Made by a program: the position numbers and the translations under genes. Positions 33,396 through 42,214 of a stretch of 64,000 bases of DNA are shown piece by piece. Numbering within the stretch: position 1 is the stretch's first letter; each line of letters begins with the position of its first letter. Below the pieces are notes generated by a model. It searched no databases and was not told the origin of the DNA. It saw nothing but the letters and a program-made list of their open reading frames with translations. Source of the stretch: Arthrobacter_E sp044748305 (GTDB lineage: Bacteria > Actinomycetota > Actinomycetes > Actinomycetales > Micrococcaceae); contig NZ_JBIVFT010000008.1 in assembly GCF_044748305.1 (NCBI RefSeq), forward strand, positions 122,174 through 186,173. Direction: 5' to 3'.

Positions 33396-34492
33396 GCACG
33401 ACCTCCGTGAACGTCGTCATCGCCGGTGGGGGAACCACCGGCCATATCAGCCCGATGCTCGCCGTCGCCGATGCGCTGAAGCGCCGCGATCCGGAGACCG
33501 CCGTCGTCGCGGTGGGAACCAGTTCCGGAATGGAGACGCGACTGGTGCCTCTGGCGGGTTACGAACTTCGGACCGTGGACCGGGTGCCCATGCCCCGGCG
33601 TCCCTCCGGGGACCTCCTGAAGTTGCCGGGACGGCTCATCGGCGCCGTTCGGCAGGCCCGGGGGATCCTTGAGGAGGCCCAGGCCGATGTGGTCTTCGGG
33701 GTGGGCGGTTATGTCTGCACGCCGATCTATCTCGCGGCCCGCCGCATGGGCATCCCCGTGGTGGTGCATGAAGCCAATGTGCGGGCGGGTCTCGCCAATC
33801 GCGTCGGAGCGGCGTTCGCCGCGAAGGTGGGCACGGCCTTCGCCCAGACGAGACTGAAGGGCGCCCAGCATGTCGGCATGCCGATGCGGCGTCAGATCGC
33901 GAGCCTGAACCGGAAGGCAGAGCAGGGCCGGGCACGGGAGTCGCTGGGTCTGGAACCAGACAGGGCCACGTTGATCGTGACGGGTGGCTCCTCCGGGGCC
34001 AAGAGCATCAACACCGTGATCGAACAGGCGTTGCCCTCGCTGGCCGCCGCAGGTGTCCAGACCCTGCACATCACGGGGCGTGGAAAGGCCGTGCTCGGTC
34101 CGGACGGCGCCCTCCTGGAGCACGAGGGATACAGCCAGGTCGAGTACGTGGACGGCATGGAGGCGGCTTATGCGGCAGCTGACCTGCTTCTCTGCCGTAG
34201 TGGTGCGGGCACGGTCTGCGAACTGGCCGCCGTCGGGCTGCCTGCGGTCTTCGTGCCCTTGCCGATCGGCAATGGTGAGCAGGCGCTCAATGCCGCGGAG
34301 CTGGTGGAGGCGGGTGGTGCGCTGCTGGTGAAGGATTCCGAGCTGAACCTCGACTACCTGGAAAGCACGGTGATCCCGCTTCTGAATGACCGGCAGGCTT
34401 TGGAAAAGATGTCCGAGACCGCCCGGCAGCATGGTCTGCGGGATGCGGACGAACGGATGGCAGAGATGATTGTGGAGGCAGCACGAGCATGA
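33392..34492 (+). CDS. murG: UDP-GlcNAc--lipid I N-acetylglucosaminyltransferase
   Basis: 366 aa GT28 transferase that forms lipid II at the inner face of the membrane. N-terminal glycine loop VIAGGGTTGHISPMLA, VGGYVCTPIYLAA, HEANVRAGLANR, and the UDP-GlcNAc site GGSSGAKSIN and RSGAGTVCELAAVGLP are all seen. GTGA overlap with ftsW. Confidence 0.96.
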   Translation: MSTTSVNVVIAGGGTTGHISPMLAVADALKRRDPETAVVAVGTSSGMETRLVPLAGYELRTVDRVPMPRRPSGDLLKLPGRLIGAVRQARGILEEAQADVVFGVGGYVCTPIYLAARRMGIPVVVHEANVRAGLANRVGAAFAAKVGTAFAQTRLKGAQHVGMPMRRQIASLNRKAEQGRARESLGLEPDRATLIVTGGSSGAKSINTVIEQALPSLAAAGVQTLHITGRGKAVLGPDGALLEHEGYSQVEYVDGMEAAYAAADLLLCRSGAGTVCELAAVGLPAVFVPLPIGNGEQALNAAELVEAGGALLVKDSELNLDYLESTVIPLLNDRQALEKMSETARQHGLRDADERMAEMIVEAARA

Positions 34493-35877
34493 GCACCCCG
34501 GAACTGAGCTACGCAGGAGTCCCGCTCAGGGAGCCCGTTCACTTCATCGGCATCGGCGGCGTGGGCATGTCGGGGGTGGCCCGCGTCATGGTGGCCCGTG
34601 GCGTCCGTGTCTCAGGTTCCGATGCGAAGGAACTGCCGGTGATGCGCGAACTTGAGACGCAGGGTGCACACATCGAGGTGGGCTACGCGGAGGAACATCT
34701 CGGTGAGGCCGGCACGGTGGTGGCAGGATCGGCCATCCGTGCGGACAACCCTGAACTGATGGCGGCACGCGAGGCCGAAGTCCCGGTACTGCACCGGTCA
34801 CAGGCGTTGGCTGCACTCATGGGCGGGGACCGTGTGGTCACCGTCGCGGGTACCCACGGCAAGACGACGACCACCTCGATGATCACCGTGCTGCTCAAAG
34901 GCATCGGCCTGGACCCCAGCTTCGCCATCGGCGCGGCTGTGCCGGCACTCGGGGTGAACGCCGCCAGCGGCACGGATGACATCTTCGTGGCCGAGGCCGA
35001 TGAGTCTGACGGCTCATTCCTGAACTACGCCCCGAAGATCGCTGTCGTCACCAACGTCGAGGCCGACCATCTGGACTATTACGGGACGGCTGACGCCGTC
35101 TTCCAGGCATTCGACGACTTCGCGGCCCTGCTCCCGGCCGATGGCCTTCTGGTGGTCTGTGCCGACGACGACGGCGCGGCCGCTCTGGCTGAGCGTGTGG
35201 CCGCCCGCGGACGCACCCGGGTGCTGCGGTACGGTGCCGCGGACAAGGCGGAACTGCGCTTGCTGGGGACCGTGGAGGAGCCGTCGGTCCGGATCGGGGA
35301 GCAGGAGTTCCCGCTGCGGCTGGCGGTTCCGGGACGTCACAACCAGCTCAACGCGCTGGCGGCTCTCGGCGTGGCCTTGGAACTGGGGGTGAACGCGGAG
35401 GACGCGCTGGGCGCTCTGGCGGCCTTCCAGGGTGCTGCGCGACGTTTCGAGCTCAAGGGGGAGGAACGGGGCGTGCGCGTGTACGACGACTACGCCCACC
35501 ACCCCACGGAAGTCCGGGCGGCCCTGTCCGCTGCTCGGAGCGTGGCGGGGGAGCACCGTCTTCACGTTCTCTTCCAGCCGCATCTGTTCTCGCGTACCCG
35601 GGAATTCGCCCAGGAGTTCGCGGAAAGCCTGAAGCTGGCCGACACCGCGGTGGTGCTGGACATCTACCCTGCCCGGGAAGACCCCATCGAGGGCGTGACG
35701 AGTGAGCTCATCACGGCCCACCTGGGCTCCATGCCGAGCCAGCCAGGCCGTCCGGCGCTCGATGCGTTGCTGCGCACCGCGGAGGCGGGGGATGTCGTCC
35801 TGACGGTCGGCGCCGGTGATGTGACGGCCTACGGACAGCAGATCCTGGATGCGCTCAGGGCGGGTGCACATGGCTGA
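34489..35877 (+). CDS. murC: UDP-MurNAc--L-alanine ligase
   Basis: 462 aa. Starts the stem peptide. FIGIGGVGMSGVARV (Rossmann), VAGTHGKTTTTSM (ATP), EADESDGSFLNY, and DDYAHHPTEVRAAL are family motifs. ATGA overlap with murG; its 3' end overlaps ftsQ by 8 bp. Confidence 0.96.
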   Translation: MSTPELSYAGVPLREPVHFIGIGGVGMSGVARVMVARGVRVSGSDAKELPVMRELETQGAHIEVGYAEEHLGEAGTVVAGSAIRADNPELMAAREAEVPVLHRSQALAALMGGDRVVTVAGTHGKTTTTSMITVLLKGIGLDPSFAIGAAVPALGVNAASGTDDIFVAEADESDGSFLNYAPKIAVVTNVEADHLDYYGTADAVFQAFDDFAALLPADGLLVVCADDDGAAALAERVAARGRTRVLRYGAADKAELRLLGTVEEPSVRIGEQEFPLRLAVPGRHNQLNALAALGVALELGVNAEDALGALAAFQGAARRFELKGEERGVRVYDDYAHHPTEVRAALSAARSVAGEHRLHVLFQPHLFSRTREFAQEFAESLKLADTAVVLDIYPAREDPIEGVTSELITAHLGSMPSQPGRPALDALLRTAEAGDVVLTVGAGDVTAYGQQILDALRAGAHG

Positions 35878-36616
35878 GACTCCTGCCGGCGGCGCCAGCG
35901 TCCTCCAGTTCCCCGAGCCACCGGCCCGCAGACGCCGCCGCACGGTTCTGATCGGGGCCGGCGTCGTCGTCGTGGTCATCGCCTTGATCATGAGCATCGT
36001 GCTGTTCAGCCCGGCTCTGGCCTTGAAGGACGTCTCTGTCCGGGGCACCAAGATCCTGACCCAGCAGGCGGTTCAGGAACAGCTCAAGCCTCTTCTGGGC
36101 AAGCCTCTTCCCAGGATCACCAAGGACGAGGTGGGGCAGCTGCTCCAGCCGGTGATCCAGATCAAGTCCTGGGAGGTCGAATTCCGGCCGCCGAACGCGA
36201 TGGTCGTCTCCATCGTGGAGCGGACCCCTGTTGCCGTGCTGAAGAACCGTGCGGGACTGTCCCTGGTGGACGCCGACGGCACGGCTCTGGCGAAAGCCAG
36301 CGGGGCGGATTCGGCGAAGCTCCCTCTGGTGGATGCCACGAGCAAGAGCATGACGCCGGACGTCCTGCGCACGGTCACCAATATCCTGGGCACCCTTCCG
36401 CCGTCGGTGCTGGCACTCCTGTCCGACGTCTCGGCGCAATCGGTGGATTCCGTCACCCTCAACCTGAAGGATGGGAAGAAGGCCATCTGGGGGAATGCGG
36501 AGAACATGGAACTGAAGTCCAAGGTGCTCCAGGCTCTTCTGAAGGCTCCGGTGGACCCTGCGAATCCGGTGAACGTCTATGACGTGAGCACTCCTCGGCA
36601 CCCGGTGACGAAGTGA
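35870..36616 (+). CDS. ftsQ: Cell division protein FtsQ/DivIB
   Basis: 248 aa bitopic protein. A short basic N-terminus, one membrane helix (RTVLIGAGVVVVVIALIMSIVLF), a POTRA domain beginning LKDVSVRGTKILTQQAV and a beta domain follow. It scaffolds FtsL/FtsB at the septum. The ATG at 35870 lies inside the end of murC. A gap with a promoter separates it from ftsZ. Confidence 0.93.
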   Translation: MAETPAGGASVLQFPEPPARRRRRTVLIGAGVVVVVIALIMSIVLFSPALALKDVSVRGTKILTQQAVQEQLKPLLGKPLPRITKDEVGQLLQPVIQIKSWEVEFRPPNAMVVSIVERTPVAVLKNRAGLSLVDADGTALAKASGADSAKLPLVDATSKSMTPDVLRTVTNILGTLPPSVLALLSDVSAQSVDSVTLNLKDGKKAIWGNAENMELKSKVLQALLKAPVDPANPVNVYDVSTPRHPVTK

Positions 36617-36699
36617 GTTTCTGGGCCGGATTGAGCGACACGCGCCCAGGGGTCATTGAATGTGGGGAGTGCAGCACATACCGTCAAGGACAGAGTTAC

Positions 36700-36732
36700 T
36701 TGACATAACTATAACCCTCAAGTAGAGGGTTA
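36700..36732 (+). promoter_or_regulatory. ftsZ promoter with 8-bp inverted repeat on the -10 box
   Basis: TTGACA (36700-36705), 17 bp, TAGAGG (36723-36728). The inverted repeat TAACCCTC (36712-36719) / GAGGGTTA (36725-36732) straddles the -10 box, so a bound protein would block it. A second possible -10, TATAAC (36710-36715), lies inside. The leader to the GTG is about 50 nt. Confidence 0.65.
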
Positions 36733-36786
36733 AGGTTGTGGACGAGGGCAGACCTTATCGTAGGAAACTAACAAGGGGCACGTAAC

Positions 36787-37965
36787 GTGGCAGCACCGCA
36801 GAATTACTTGGCCGTCATCAAGGTCGTCGGCATCGGCGGCGGTGGCGTGAACGCCGTCAATCGCATGATCGAGGTCGGACTGCGCGGCGTCGAGTTCATC
36901 GCGATCAACACGGATGCCCAGGCGCTCTTGATGAGTGACGCCGACGTCAAGCTCGACGTCGGACGTGAGCTCACCCGCGGGCTCGGAGCCGGCGCCAACC
37001 CCGATGTCGGACGCCAGGCGGCCGAGGACCACTCGGATGAGATCGAGGAGGTCCTGCGCGGGGCCGACATGGTCTTCGTCACGGCCGGCGAGGGTGGTGG
37101 AACCGGCACCGGCGGCGCGCCCGTGGTGGCCCGGATCGCCCGTTCGCTCGGAGCCCTGACCATCGGCGTGGTCACCCGTCCGTTCACCTTCGAAGGCAAG
37201 CGCCGCGCCACGAGCGCCGAGAACGGCATCGACGCCCTGCGTGACGAGGTCGACACCCTCATCGTGATCCCGAACGACCGTCTGCTCTCGATCAGCGATC
37301 GCAACGTCTCCGTTCTGGACGCCTTCCGCTCCGCGGACCAGGTGCTGCTCTCCGGCGTCCAGGGCATCACCGACCTGATCACGACCCCCGGTCTCATCAA
37401 CCTCGACTTCGCCGACGTCAAGTCCGTCATGCAGGGAGCCGGCTCCGCGCTCATGGGCATCGGCTCCGCCCGCGGTGACGACCGTGCGGTCAAGGCCGCC
37501 GAACTGGCCATCGCCTCCCCGCTCCTCGAGGCCTCCATCGACGGCGCGCACGGCGTGCTGCTCTCCATCCAGGGTGGCAGTGACCTCGGCCTGTTCGAGA
37601 TCAACGAAGCGGCCCGCCTGGTCCAGGAGGTCGCCCACCCGGAGGCCAACATCATCTTCGGTGCGGTCATCGACGACGCCCTGGGTGATGAGGCGCGCGT
37701 GACCGTGATCGCCGCCGGCTTCGACGATGTGCAGGCGACCTCTCCCTCCCTGGAGAGCAAGCCGGCCGTTCCGGCACAGGAAGCCGCCGCGGCACAGCCT
37801 GCGCAGCGTCCTGCCGCCGCCGCACCGGCCGCCGGTCTCAGCGCCTGGGGCCAGCGTCCCAGCACCCCGGCGAAGGAGCCTGACTTCCAGACCGAGCTGC
37901 CGACCGTCGTCGAGCCTGATCTCAGCAGTGGCGGAGAGCTGGACGTCCCCGACTTCCTGAAGTAG
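36787..37965 (+). CDS. ftsZ: Cell division GTPase FtsZ
   Basis: 392-aa tubulin homologue forming the Z ring. N-terminal IGGGGVNAVNRMI, the nucleotide signature GEGGGTGTGGAP, and the synergy-loop region NLDFADVKSVM are present. After residue 320 or so comes an Ala/Pro-rich linker and a conserved tail peptide LDVPDFLK that would bind SepF. With no ftsA in the cluster, SepF (encoded downstream) is the likely membrane tether. GTG start after AAGGGG. Confidence 0.97.
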   Translation: MAAPQNYLAVIKVVGIGGGGVNAVNRMIEVGLRGVEFIAINTDAQALLMSDADVKLDVGRELTRGLGAGANPDVGRQAAEDHSDEIEEVLRGADMVFVTAGEGGGTGTGGAPVVARIARSLGALTIGVVTRPFTFEGKRRATSAENGIDALRDEVDTLIVIPNDRLLSISDRNVSVLDAFRSADQVLLSGVQGITDLITTPGLINLDFADVKSVMQGAGSALMGIGSARGDDRAVKAAELAIASPLLEASIDGAHGVLLSIQGGSDLGLFEINEAARLVQEVAHPEANIIFGAVIDDALGDEARVTVIAAGFDDVQATSPSLESKPAVPAQEAAAAQPAQRPAAAAPAAGLSAWGQRPSTPAKEPDFQTELPTVVEPDLSSGGELDVPDFLK

Positions 37966-38008
37966 CCCCGGACTTCTTGCAATAGCTTGGGCTTCTTGCA
38001 GTAGCTCG
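37951..38008 (+). repeat. Decayed 20-bp tandem repeat at the ftsZ 3' end
   Basis: Three units start at 37951, 37971 and 37991: GACTTCCTGAAGTAGCCCCG, GACTTCTTGCAATAGCTTGG and GCTTCTTGCAGTAGCTCG. The first encodes FtsZ Asp-Phe-Leu-Lys-stop, so the tail codons and stop were apparently duplicated into the 3' UTR. Confidence 0.75.
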
Positions 38009-38048
38009 GACTTTTCAGAGCAAGTTCTTACAATAAGCAGAGCAGACA

Positions 38049-38093
38049 ACGGACAGGGACCCGCGAGCCGACGGCTGGCGGGTCCCTGTCCGT
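38049..38093 (+). terminator. Terminator after ftsZ
   Basis: A 16-bp perfect stem (38049-38064 with 38078-38093), extended by an inner AGCCG/CGGCT pairing, lies between ftsZ and pgeF. No T-run follows, so read-through is possible. Confidence 0.7.
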
Positions 38094-38132
38094 CGAGGCC
38101 CGGTCCGGTCCGGGTGCGGAAAGGACACGTCG

Positions 38133-38831
38133 ATGTTCACCTGGCAGGCTGAACTCCTCCCCGGGGTGCGTGGGGCTTTCACCTCGGCAGAGGCCGGGAA
38201 CCTGGCATTCCATGTGGGGGATGACGCGTCCGGTGTCCGGAGGAACAGGGCGGCGGTCCATGCAGCGCTCGGTCTCGATGCGGTGCAGTACATGAACCAG
38301 GTGCATGGCAAGGCCGTCACCTTGGTCGAGGACATCACTTTCGAAACCGATGCTCCGACCGCGGACGGGCTGCTCTCCCGAGGCGTCCCGCTGGCCGTCA
38401 TGGTGGCGGACTGCGTCCCCGTGCTTCTGGCGGGTGTCGCACAGGACGGGAGTCCCGTGCTCGCTGCGGTTCACGCCGGGCGGCCGGGGATGGCCCTGGG
38501 CATCGTTCCCGAGGCGGTGTCCAGGATGCGGGAGCTGGGAGCCACGGAGCTTGCGGCGTGGCTGGGCCCGAGCGTCTGTGGGCGGTGCTACGAAGTCCCC
38601 GGTGCGATGCGGGACGAGATCGCCGGGGCACTTCCGGCGGCCGGATCGGAGACCTCCTGGGGGACGCCCGCCCTCGACATTCCGGCCGGCGTGGTCTCGC
38701 AGCTGTCCGCCATCGGAGTGCCCGTGCTGTACCGCGGGGAATGCACCATGGAACATACGAGTCTGTTCTCGCACCGACGTGCCCCCGGCGAGGGCCGGTT
38801 CGCGGGAATCATCTGGCAGGAGGGGCGATGA
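38133..38831 (+). CDS. pgeF: Laccase-domain protein (YfiH/YlmD; peptidoglycan editing factor type)
   Basis: 232 aa. Metal-site motifs of the family: QVHGKAV, VMVADCVPVLLA, AAVHAGRPGMA and FSHRRAP. Homologues remove mis-incorporated amino acids from UDP-MurNAc precursors, and mammalian LACC1 acts on purine nucleosides. Its position after ftsZ fits a wall-quality role. One family deviation: AGRPG where AGWRG is usual. Coupled to the next gene by ATGA. Confidence 0.85.
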   Translation: MFTWQAELLPGVRGAFTSAEAGNLAFHVGDDASGVRRNRAAVHAALGLDAVQYMNQVHGKAVTLVEDITFETDAPTADGLLSRGVPLAVMVADCVPVLLAGVAQDGSPVLAAVHAGRPGMALGIVPEAVSRMRELGATELAAWLGPSVCGRCYEVPGAMRDEIAGALPAAGSETSWGTPALDIPAGVVSQLSAIGVPVLYRGECTMEHTSLFSHRRAPGEGRFAGIIWQEGR

Positions 38832-39580
38832 GCCCGGTTACGGCATGGCAGGACGACGACGCGCGGAGCAGGGAGCTGTCCGCGCGTCTGCGCGGCGTGC
38901 AGGAACGGATTGCGGCGGCGTCCGCCGCGGCGGGCCGGACGGCGCCTGAGCTGATCGTCGTGACGAAGTTCCATCCGGCGGCCGACGTCGCGCGCCTCCA
39001 TGCGCTGGGCGTCCGAGAGGTGGGGGAGAACCGCGACCAGGAGGCCTCCGCCAAGGCGGCCGAGCTGGAGTCGCTGTCTGATCTGCGCTGGCACTTCATC
39101 GGGCAGTTGCAGAGCAACAAGGCGAAGTCCGTGGTCCGCTACGCCTCCGCCGTGCACTCTGTGGATCGCATCTCTTTGGTGGACGCGCTCTCCAGAGCGG
39201 TCGGGCTGGAGCAGGAACGCCGTGGCCGGGAGTCGCTCGACGTTCTGCTGCAGGTCAATCTCGATCCGGCCGCGGTCTCTGCGGGCGACGGCGGACGCGG
39301 AGGCGCGCTGCCCGACGAACTGCCGGCCCTGGCTGAGCGAGCCGCCGGAGCGGCGGGTCTGCGTCTGCGGGGGCTGATGGCCGTGGCTCCTCTCGGGGCC
39401 GATCCGCGTGAGGCCTTCGGGCGCTTGGCGGAGCTGGCCGTCCGCCTGCGTCAGGATCATCCGTCGGCGGACCAGCTGTCGGCGGGCATGAGCCATGACC
39501 TGGAAGAGGCCATCGCCTGTGGCGCGACACACCTGCGGATCGGCACGGATGTGCTCGGTCCGCGCCCTGCCATGGGGTAG
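38828..39580 (+). CDS. YggS-family PLP-binding protein
   Basis: 250 aa, alanine-racemase-like barrel with the PLP lysine in VTKFHPAADV, then VREVGENRDQE and WHFIGQLQSNKAKSV. Family members keep PLP homeostasis without a known enzymatic reaction. Gene order pgeF-yggS-sepF-yggT is the conserved ylm cluster after ftsZ. An internal Gly/Asp-rich insert (SAGDGGRGG) lies near residue 155. Confidence 0.92.
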   Translation: MSPVTAWQDDDARSRELSARLRGVQERIAAASAAAGRTAPELIVVTKFHPAADVARLHALGVREVGENRDQEASAKAAELESLSDLRWHFIGQLQSNKAKSVVRYASAVHSVDRISLVDALSRAVGLEQERRGRESLDVLLQVNLDPAAVSAGDGGRGGALPDELPALAERAAGAAGLRLRGLMAVAPLGADPREAFGRLAELAVRLRQDHPSADQLSAGMSHDLEEAIACGATHLRIGTDVLGPRPAMG

Positions 39581-39667
39581 CGTCGAAGAGACGGGGAGTC
39601 CGGGCGCGCTGCCCAGCCGGACTCCAGCGCCGGCCACGCTCAAGACAAGGAAACGGAGCCGATCCCT

Positions 39668-40210
39668 ATGGCCAGCTTCATGCAGAAGACCATGCTCTAC
39701 CTCGGCTTGACCGACGCCGACGAGCATCTCGACGTCGAGCACGCGAAAGCACCGGCACGGCCTGTCGAGAGCATCCAGCACCACGACGTCGACGAGCGCG
39801 ACGATTCGCCTTTCGAGGAACGCCAGGCGCAGAAGCCGCAGCTTGTCCGCGAGGCGCCCGAGGAAAGCGAGTACCGCGCTCCCGTCACTCCCATCAAGCG
39901 TATTGCCCCAGTTCGAGACGAGCCTGCTGACTTGCGACAGATCACCACCATCCACCCCCGTTCCTACAACGACGCCAAGGTCATCGGAGAGAGCTTCCGT
40001 GACGGCATTCCCGTGATCATGAACGTCACCGATATGGGCGAGGCTGATGCCAAGCGCCTGGTGGATTTCTCGGCCGGACTGGTGTTCGGCCTGCACGGCA
40101 GCATCGAGCGTGTCACGAGCAAGGTCTTCCTGCTCTCGCCGTCCTTCGTCGAGGTCCTCGGTGAGGACAAGAAGAGCGAGACGCAGGCCAGCTTCTTCAA
40201 CCAGAGCTGA
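39668..40210 (+). CDS. sepF: Cell division protein SepF
   Basis: 180 aa. An N-terminal amphipathic membrane helix (MASFMQKTMLYLGL), an acidic linker and a C-terminal SepF core (ITTIHPRSYNDAKVIGESFRDGIPVIMNVTDM and the GLHGSIERVTSKVFLLSP block) are present. It anchors FtsZ to the membrane in bacteria without FtsA, matching this cluster. The ATG follows AAGGAAACGGAG. Confidence 0.95.
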   Translation: MASFMQKTMLYLGLTDADEHLDVEHAKAPARPVESIQHHDVDERDDSPFEERQAQKPQLVREAPEESEYRAPVTPIKRIAPVRDEPADLRQITTIHPRSYNDAKVIGESFRDGIPVIMNVTDMGEADAKRLVDFSAGLVFGLHGSIERVTSKVFLLSPSFVEVLGEDKKSETQASFFNQS

Positions 40211-40263
40211 CCCGGCGGAGCTGAAACCGACTCCGTGAGAAGACTTCGAGGAAGGGCTGCTTG

Positions 40264-40551
40264 ATGGGCCTTGTGTTCGCCCTGATCTATACAGCGCTTC
40301 TGTTGTTCATGGTGACTTTGATCATCCGGCTGGTCATCGACTGGGTCCAGATGTTCGCCCGCCATTGGAGGCCTCGCGGTGCCGCCCTGGTGGTGGCGAC
40401 GGCTGTGTACACGGTCACGGATCCGCCCATGCGTTTCCTGAGAAGGCTTCTGCCGCCTCTGCGTCTGGGCAATGTGTCGCTGGACATCGCGTTCTTCGTG
40501 CTGTTCTTCGCTGTGCTCATCGCTATGGCAATTGCCAGCAGTTTCGCGTAG
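40264..40551 (+). CDS. YggT-family membrane protein
   Basis: 95 aa with two hydrophobic segments (FALIYTALLLFMVTLIIRLVI and LDIAFFVLFFAVLIAMAIA) flanking the family TDPPMRFLRRLLPPLR loop. The homologue in other actinobacteria lies between sepF and wag31. Exact role unknown. A preceding in-frame TTG gives a one-residue alternative start. Confidence 0.9.
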   Translation: MGLVFALIYTALLLFMVTLIIRLVIDWVQMFARHWRPRGAALVVATAVYTVTDPPMRFLRRLLPPLRLGNVSLDIAFFVLFFAVLIAMAIASSFA

Positions 40552-40713
40552 TTTCAAAGCAGTTCACGCAACGCCGCAGGTGACACCTGTGGTGCTTTAC
40601 CAGGCCTCCGTCGAACGTCCAGCAGATGGACGATTCGAGCCGGGGGCGTAGTTTAGGTAACGTAGTCGCTAGGGCCATTAGCTCTACGACGATAAGACCA
40701 ATGAGGTGACCAG

Positions 40714-41364
40714 ATGGCTTTGACGCCAGAAGACGTTGTCAATAAGCGCTTTCAGCCGACGAAGTTCCGTGAGGGCTACGATCAGGACGAAGTCGATGAC
40801 TTCCTTGACGAGATCGTCGTGGAGCTGCGTCGTCTGACGCAGGAGAACGAAGATCTCCGCAAGCAGCTGAGTGCGAAGGGTGTCGAAGTTCCGGCAGCCG
40901 AGGAGCCCAAGGCAGAGACCCCCGTGGTCGAGGAGGCCCCCAAGGCCGAGCCGGTCAAGGAGGCCAAGGAGGAGACTCCTGCCGAGGTGAAGGCCGAGCC
41001 GGCGCCGGTGACGAGTTCCGTCGCCACGTCCGCCTCTGCGGAGTCCGCAGCCGGCCTGCTGGCCATGGCGCAGCAGATGCACGACAAGCACGTCTCCGAC
41101 GGTGCCTCCCAGCGTGACAAGATCATCGCCGAGGCACAGATCGAGGCCAGCTCGCTGGTCAACGAGGCGCAGGACAAGTCCCGCCAGATCCTCGGTGTCC
41201 TGGAGCAGCAGCGTTCCGTCCTGGAACGCAAGGTGGATCAGCTCCGTGGCTTCGAGCGCGATTACCGCAGCCGCCTGAAGAGCTACATCGAGGGTCAGCT
41301 CCGCGACCTCGAGTCCCGTGGCTCCGTTGCCGCTGAGAACAGCGAGCAGGGCTCCGAGAACTGA
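40714..41364 (+). CDS. wag31: Polar growth/septum protein DivIVA (Wag31)
   Basis: 216 aa. The conserved DivIVA lipid-binding head (MALTPEDVVNKRFQPTKFREGYDQDEVDDFLDEI) with its basic/aromatic tip is followed by a coiled coil, a low-complexity Pro/Glu/Lys linker (about residues 60-105) and a second coiled coil. It marks poles and directs wall synthesis. It is shorter than M. tuberculosis Wag31 (260 aa), mainly in the linker. AGGTGACC precedes the ATG. The 162 bp upstream probably hold its own promoter. Confidence 0.95.
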   Translation: MALTPEDVVNKRFQPTKFREGYDQDEVDDFLDEIVVELRRLTQENEDLRKQLSAKGVEVPAAEEPKAETPVVEEAPKAEPVKEAKEETPAEVKAEPAPVTSSVATSASAESAAGLLAMAQQMHDKHVSDGASQRDKIIAEAQIEASSLVNEAQDKSRQILGVLEQQRSVLERKVDQLRGFERDYRSRLKSYIEGQLRDLESRGSVAAENSEQGSEN

Positions 41365-41381
41365 GCAACCCTTCCGGGTCA

Positions 41382-41413
41382 GGGCCGGTGACCGGTTATC
41401 CGGTCACCGGCCC
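41382..41413 (+). terminator. Terminator closing the dcw cluster
   Basis: A perfect 14-bp stem (41382-41395 with 41400-41413) and TTAT loop lie 17 bp after wag31. Confidence 0.8.
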
Positions 41414-41497
41414 TTCCGCATGCCGGGACCGTCTGATGTCCCTGTGTCGCGAGGCCCGTGCGATGGAATCAGCAGAGCGATCGAGGACGAGAACAGC

Positions 41498-42214
41498 ATG
41501 AGCAGCAGCCCGGCAGAACAGCCCGCCGAGCCGGACGGGCAGTCCGGATCCCAGGAGCCTTCCGGCATCGGGGAGTCCCTCGACAGCCAAGCCTCAGCCG
41601 AGGATTCGGTTCAGGCGAAGGACATGACGCCCTCGTCCGAGGAGGATCAGGTGCCCGTGGCTACGGCGGGACGGACGACGAAATTCCGGGGCGCGGTCCT
41701 GGCGCTCTTCGCGGTGGCCGCACTCTTCGCCTACGCCCTCGACCAGCTCACGAAGTTCTGGGTGAGCACCTCCATGGTGGAGGGGGAGCGCATTCCGGTG
41801 TTGCCGCCTCTGCTTCACTGGTACTACATCCGGAACTCCGGGGCGGCGTTCTCCATCGGTGAGAACTACACCTGGGTGTTCACGATCATCATGACGGTCG
41901 TCTCTCTCGCGGTTCTCTTCTACATCCGCAAAGTCGCTTCGCTCTGGTGGGGCCTGGCCCTGGGCCTCCTGCTGGGCGGGGCGCTGGGCAATCTCACAGA
42001 CCGTCTGTTCCGTGCGCCGTCCTTCGGCATGGGGCACGTGGTGGACTTCATCCAGTTGCCCAATTTCGCGATCTTCAACATCGCCGACTCCTCGGTGGTC
42101 TCCGCGGTGTGCATCATCGTGGTCCTGACCCTGTGCGGCATCGGAGCGGACGGCCGCAAGACGTCCGCTTCACAACGGGCGGGAGAGGCCTCCTCGAAGG
42201 CCGGCGAGAAGTGA
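41498..42214 (+). CDS. lspA: Lipoprotein signal peptidase (SPase II)
   Basis: 238 aa, long for LspA because of an acidic, disordered N-terminus of about 65 residues. Four membrane helices follow. Catalytic aspartates lie in GALGNLTDRLF and FNIADSSV, with YIRNSGAAFSI as a family block. It cleaves lipoprotein signals after diacylglyceryl transfer. The Shine-Dalgarno for the ATG at 41498 is not well spaced (GAGGACGAG), so the exact start is uncertain. GTGA overlap with the next gene. Confidence 0.92.
   Translation: MSSSPAEQPAEPDGQSGSQEPSGIGESLDSQASAEDSVQAKDMTPSSEEDQVPVATAGRTTKFRGAVLALFAVAALFAYALDQLTKFWVSTSMVEGERIPVLPPLLHWYYIRNSGAAFSIGENYTWVFTIIMTVVSLAVLFYIRKVASLWWGLALGLLLGGALGNLTDRLFRAPSFGMGHVVDFIQLPNFAIFNIADSSVVSAVCIIVVLTLCGIGADGRKTSASQRAGEASSKAGEK

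Noticed and set aside
35878..38132. ftsA expected next to ftsZ
   Set aside because: No actin-like ATPase gene lies between ftsQ and ftsZ or elsewhere in the cluster. Absence is normal for actinobacteria, with SepF as substitute.
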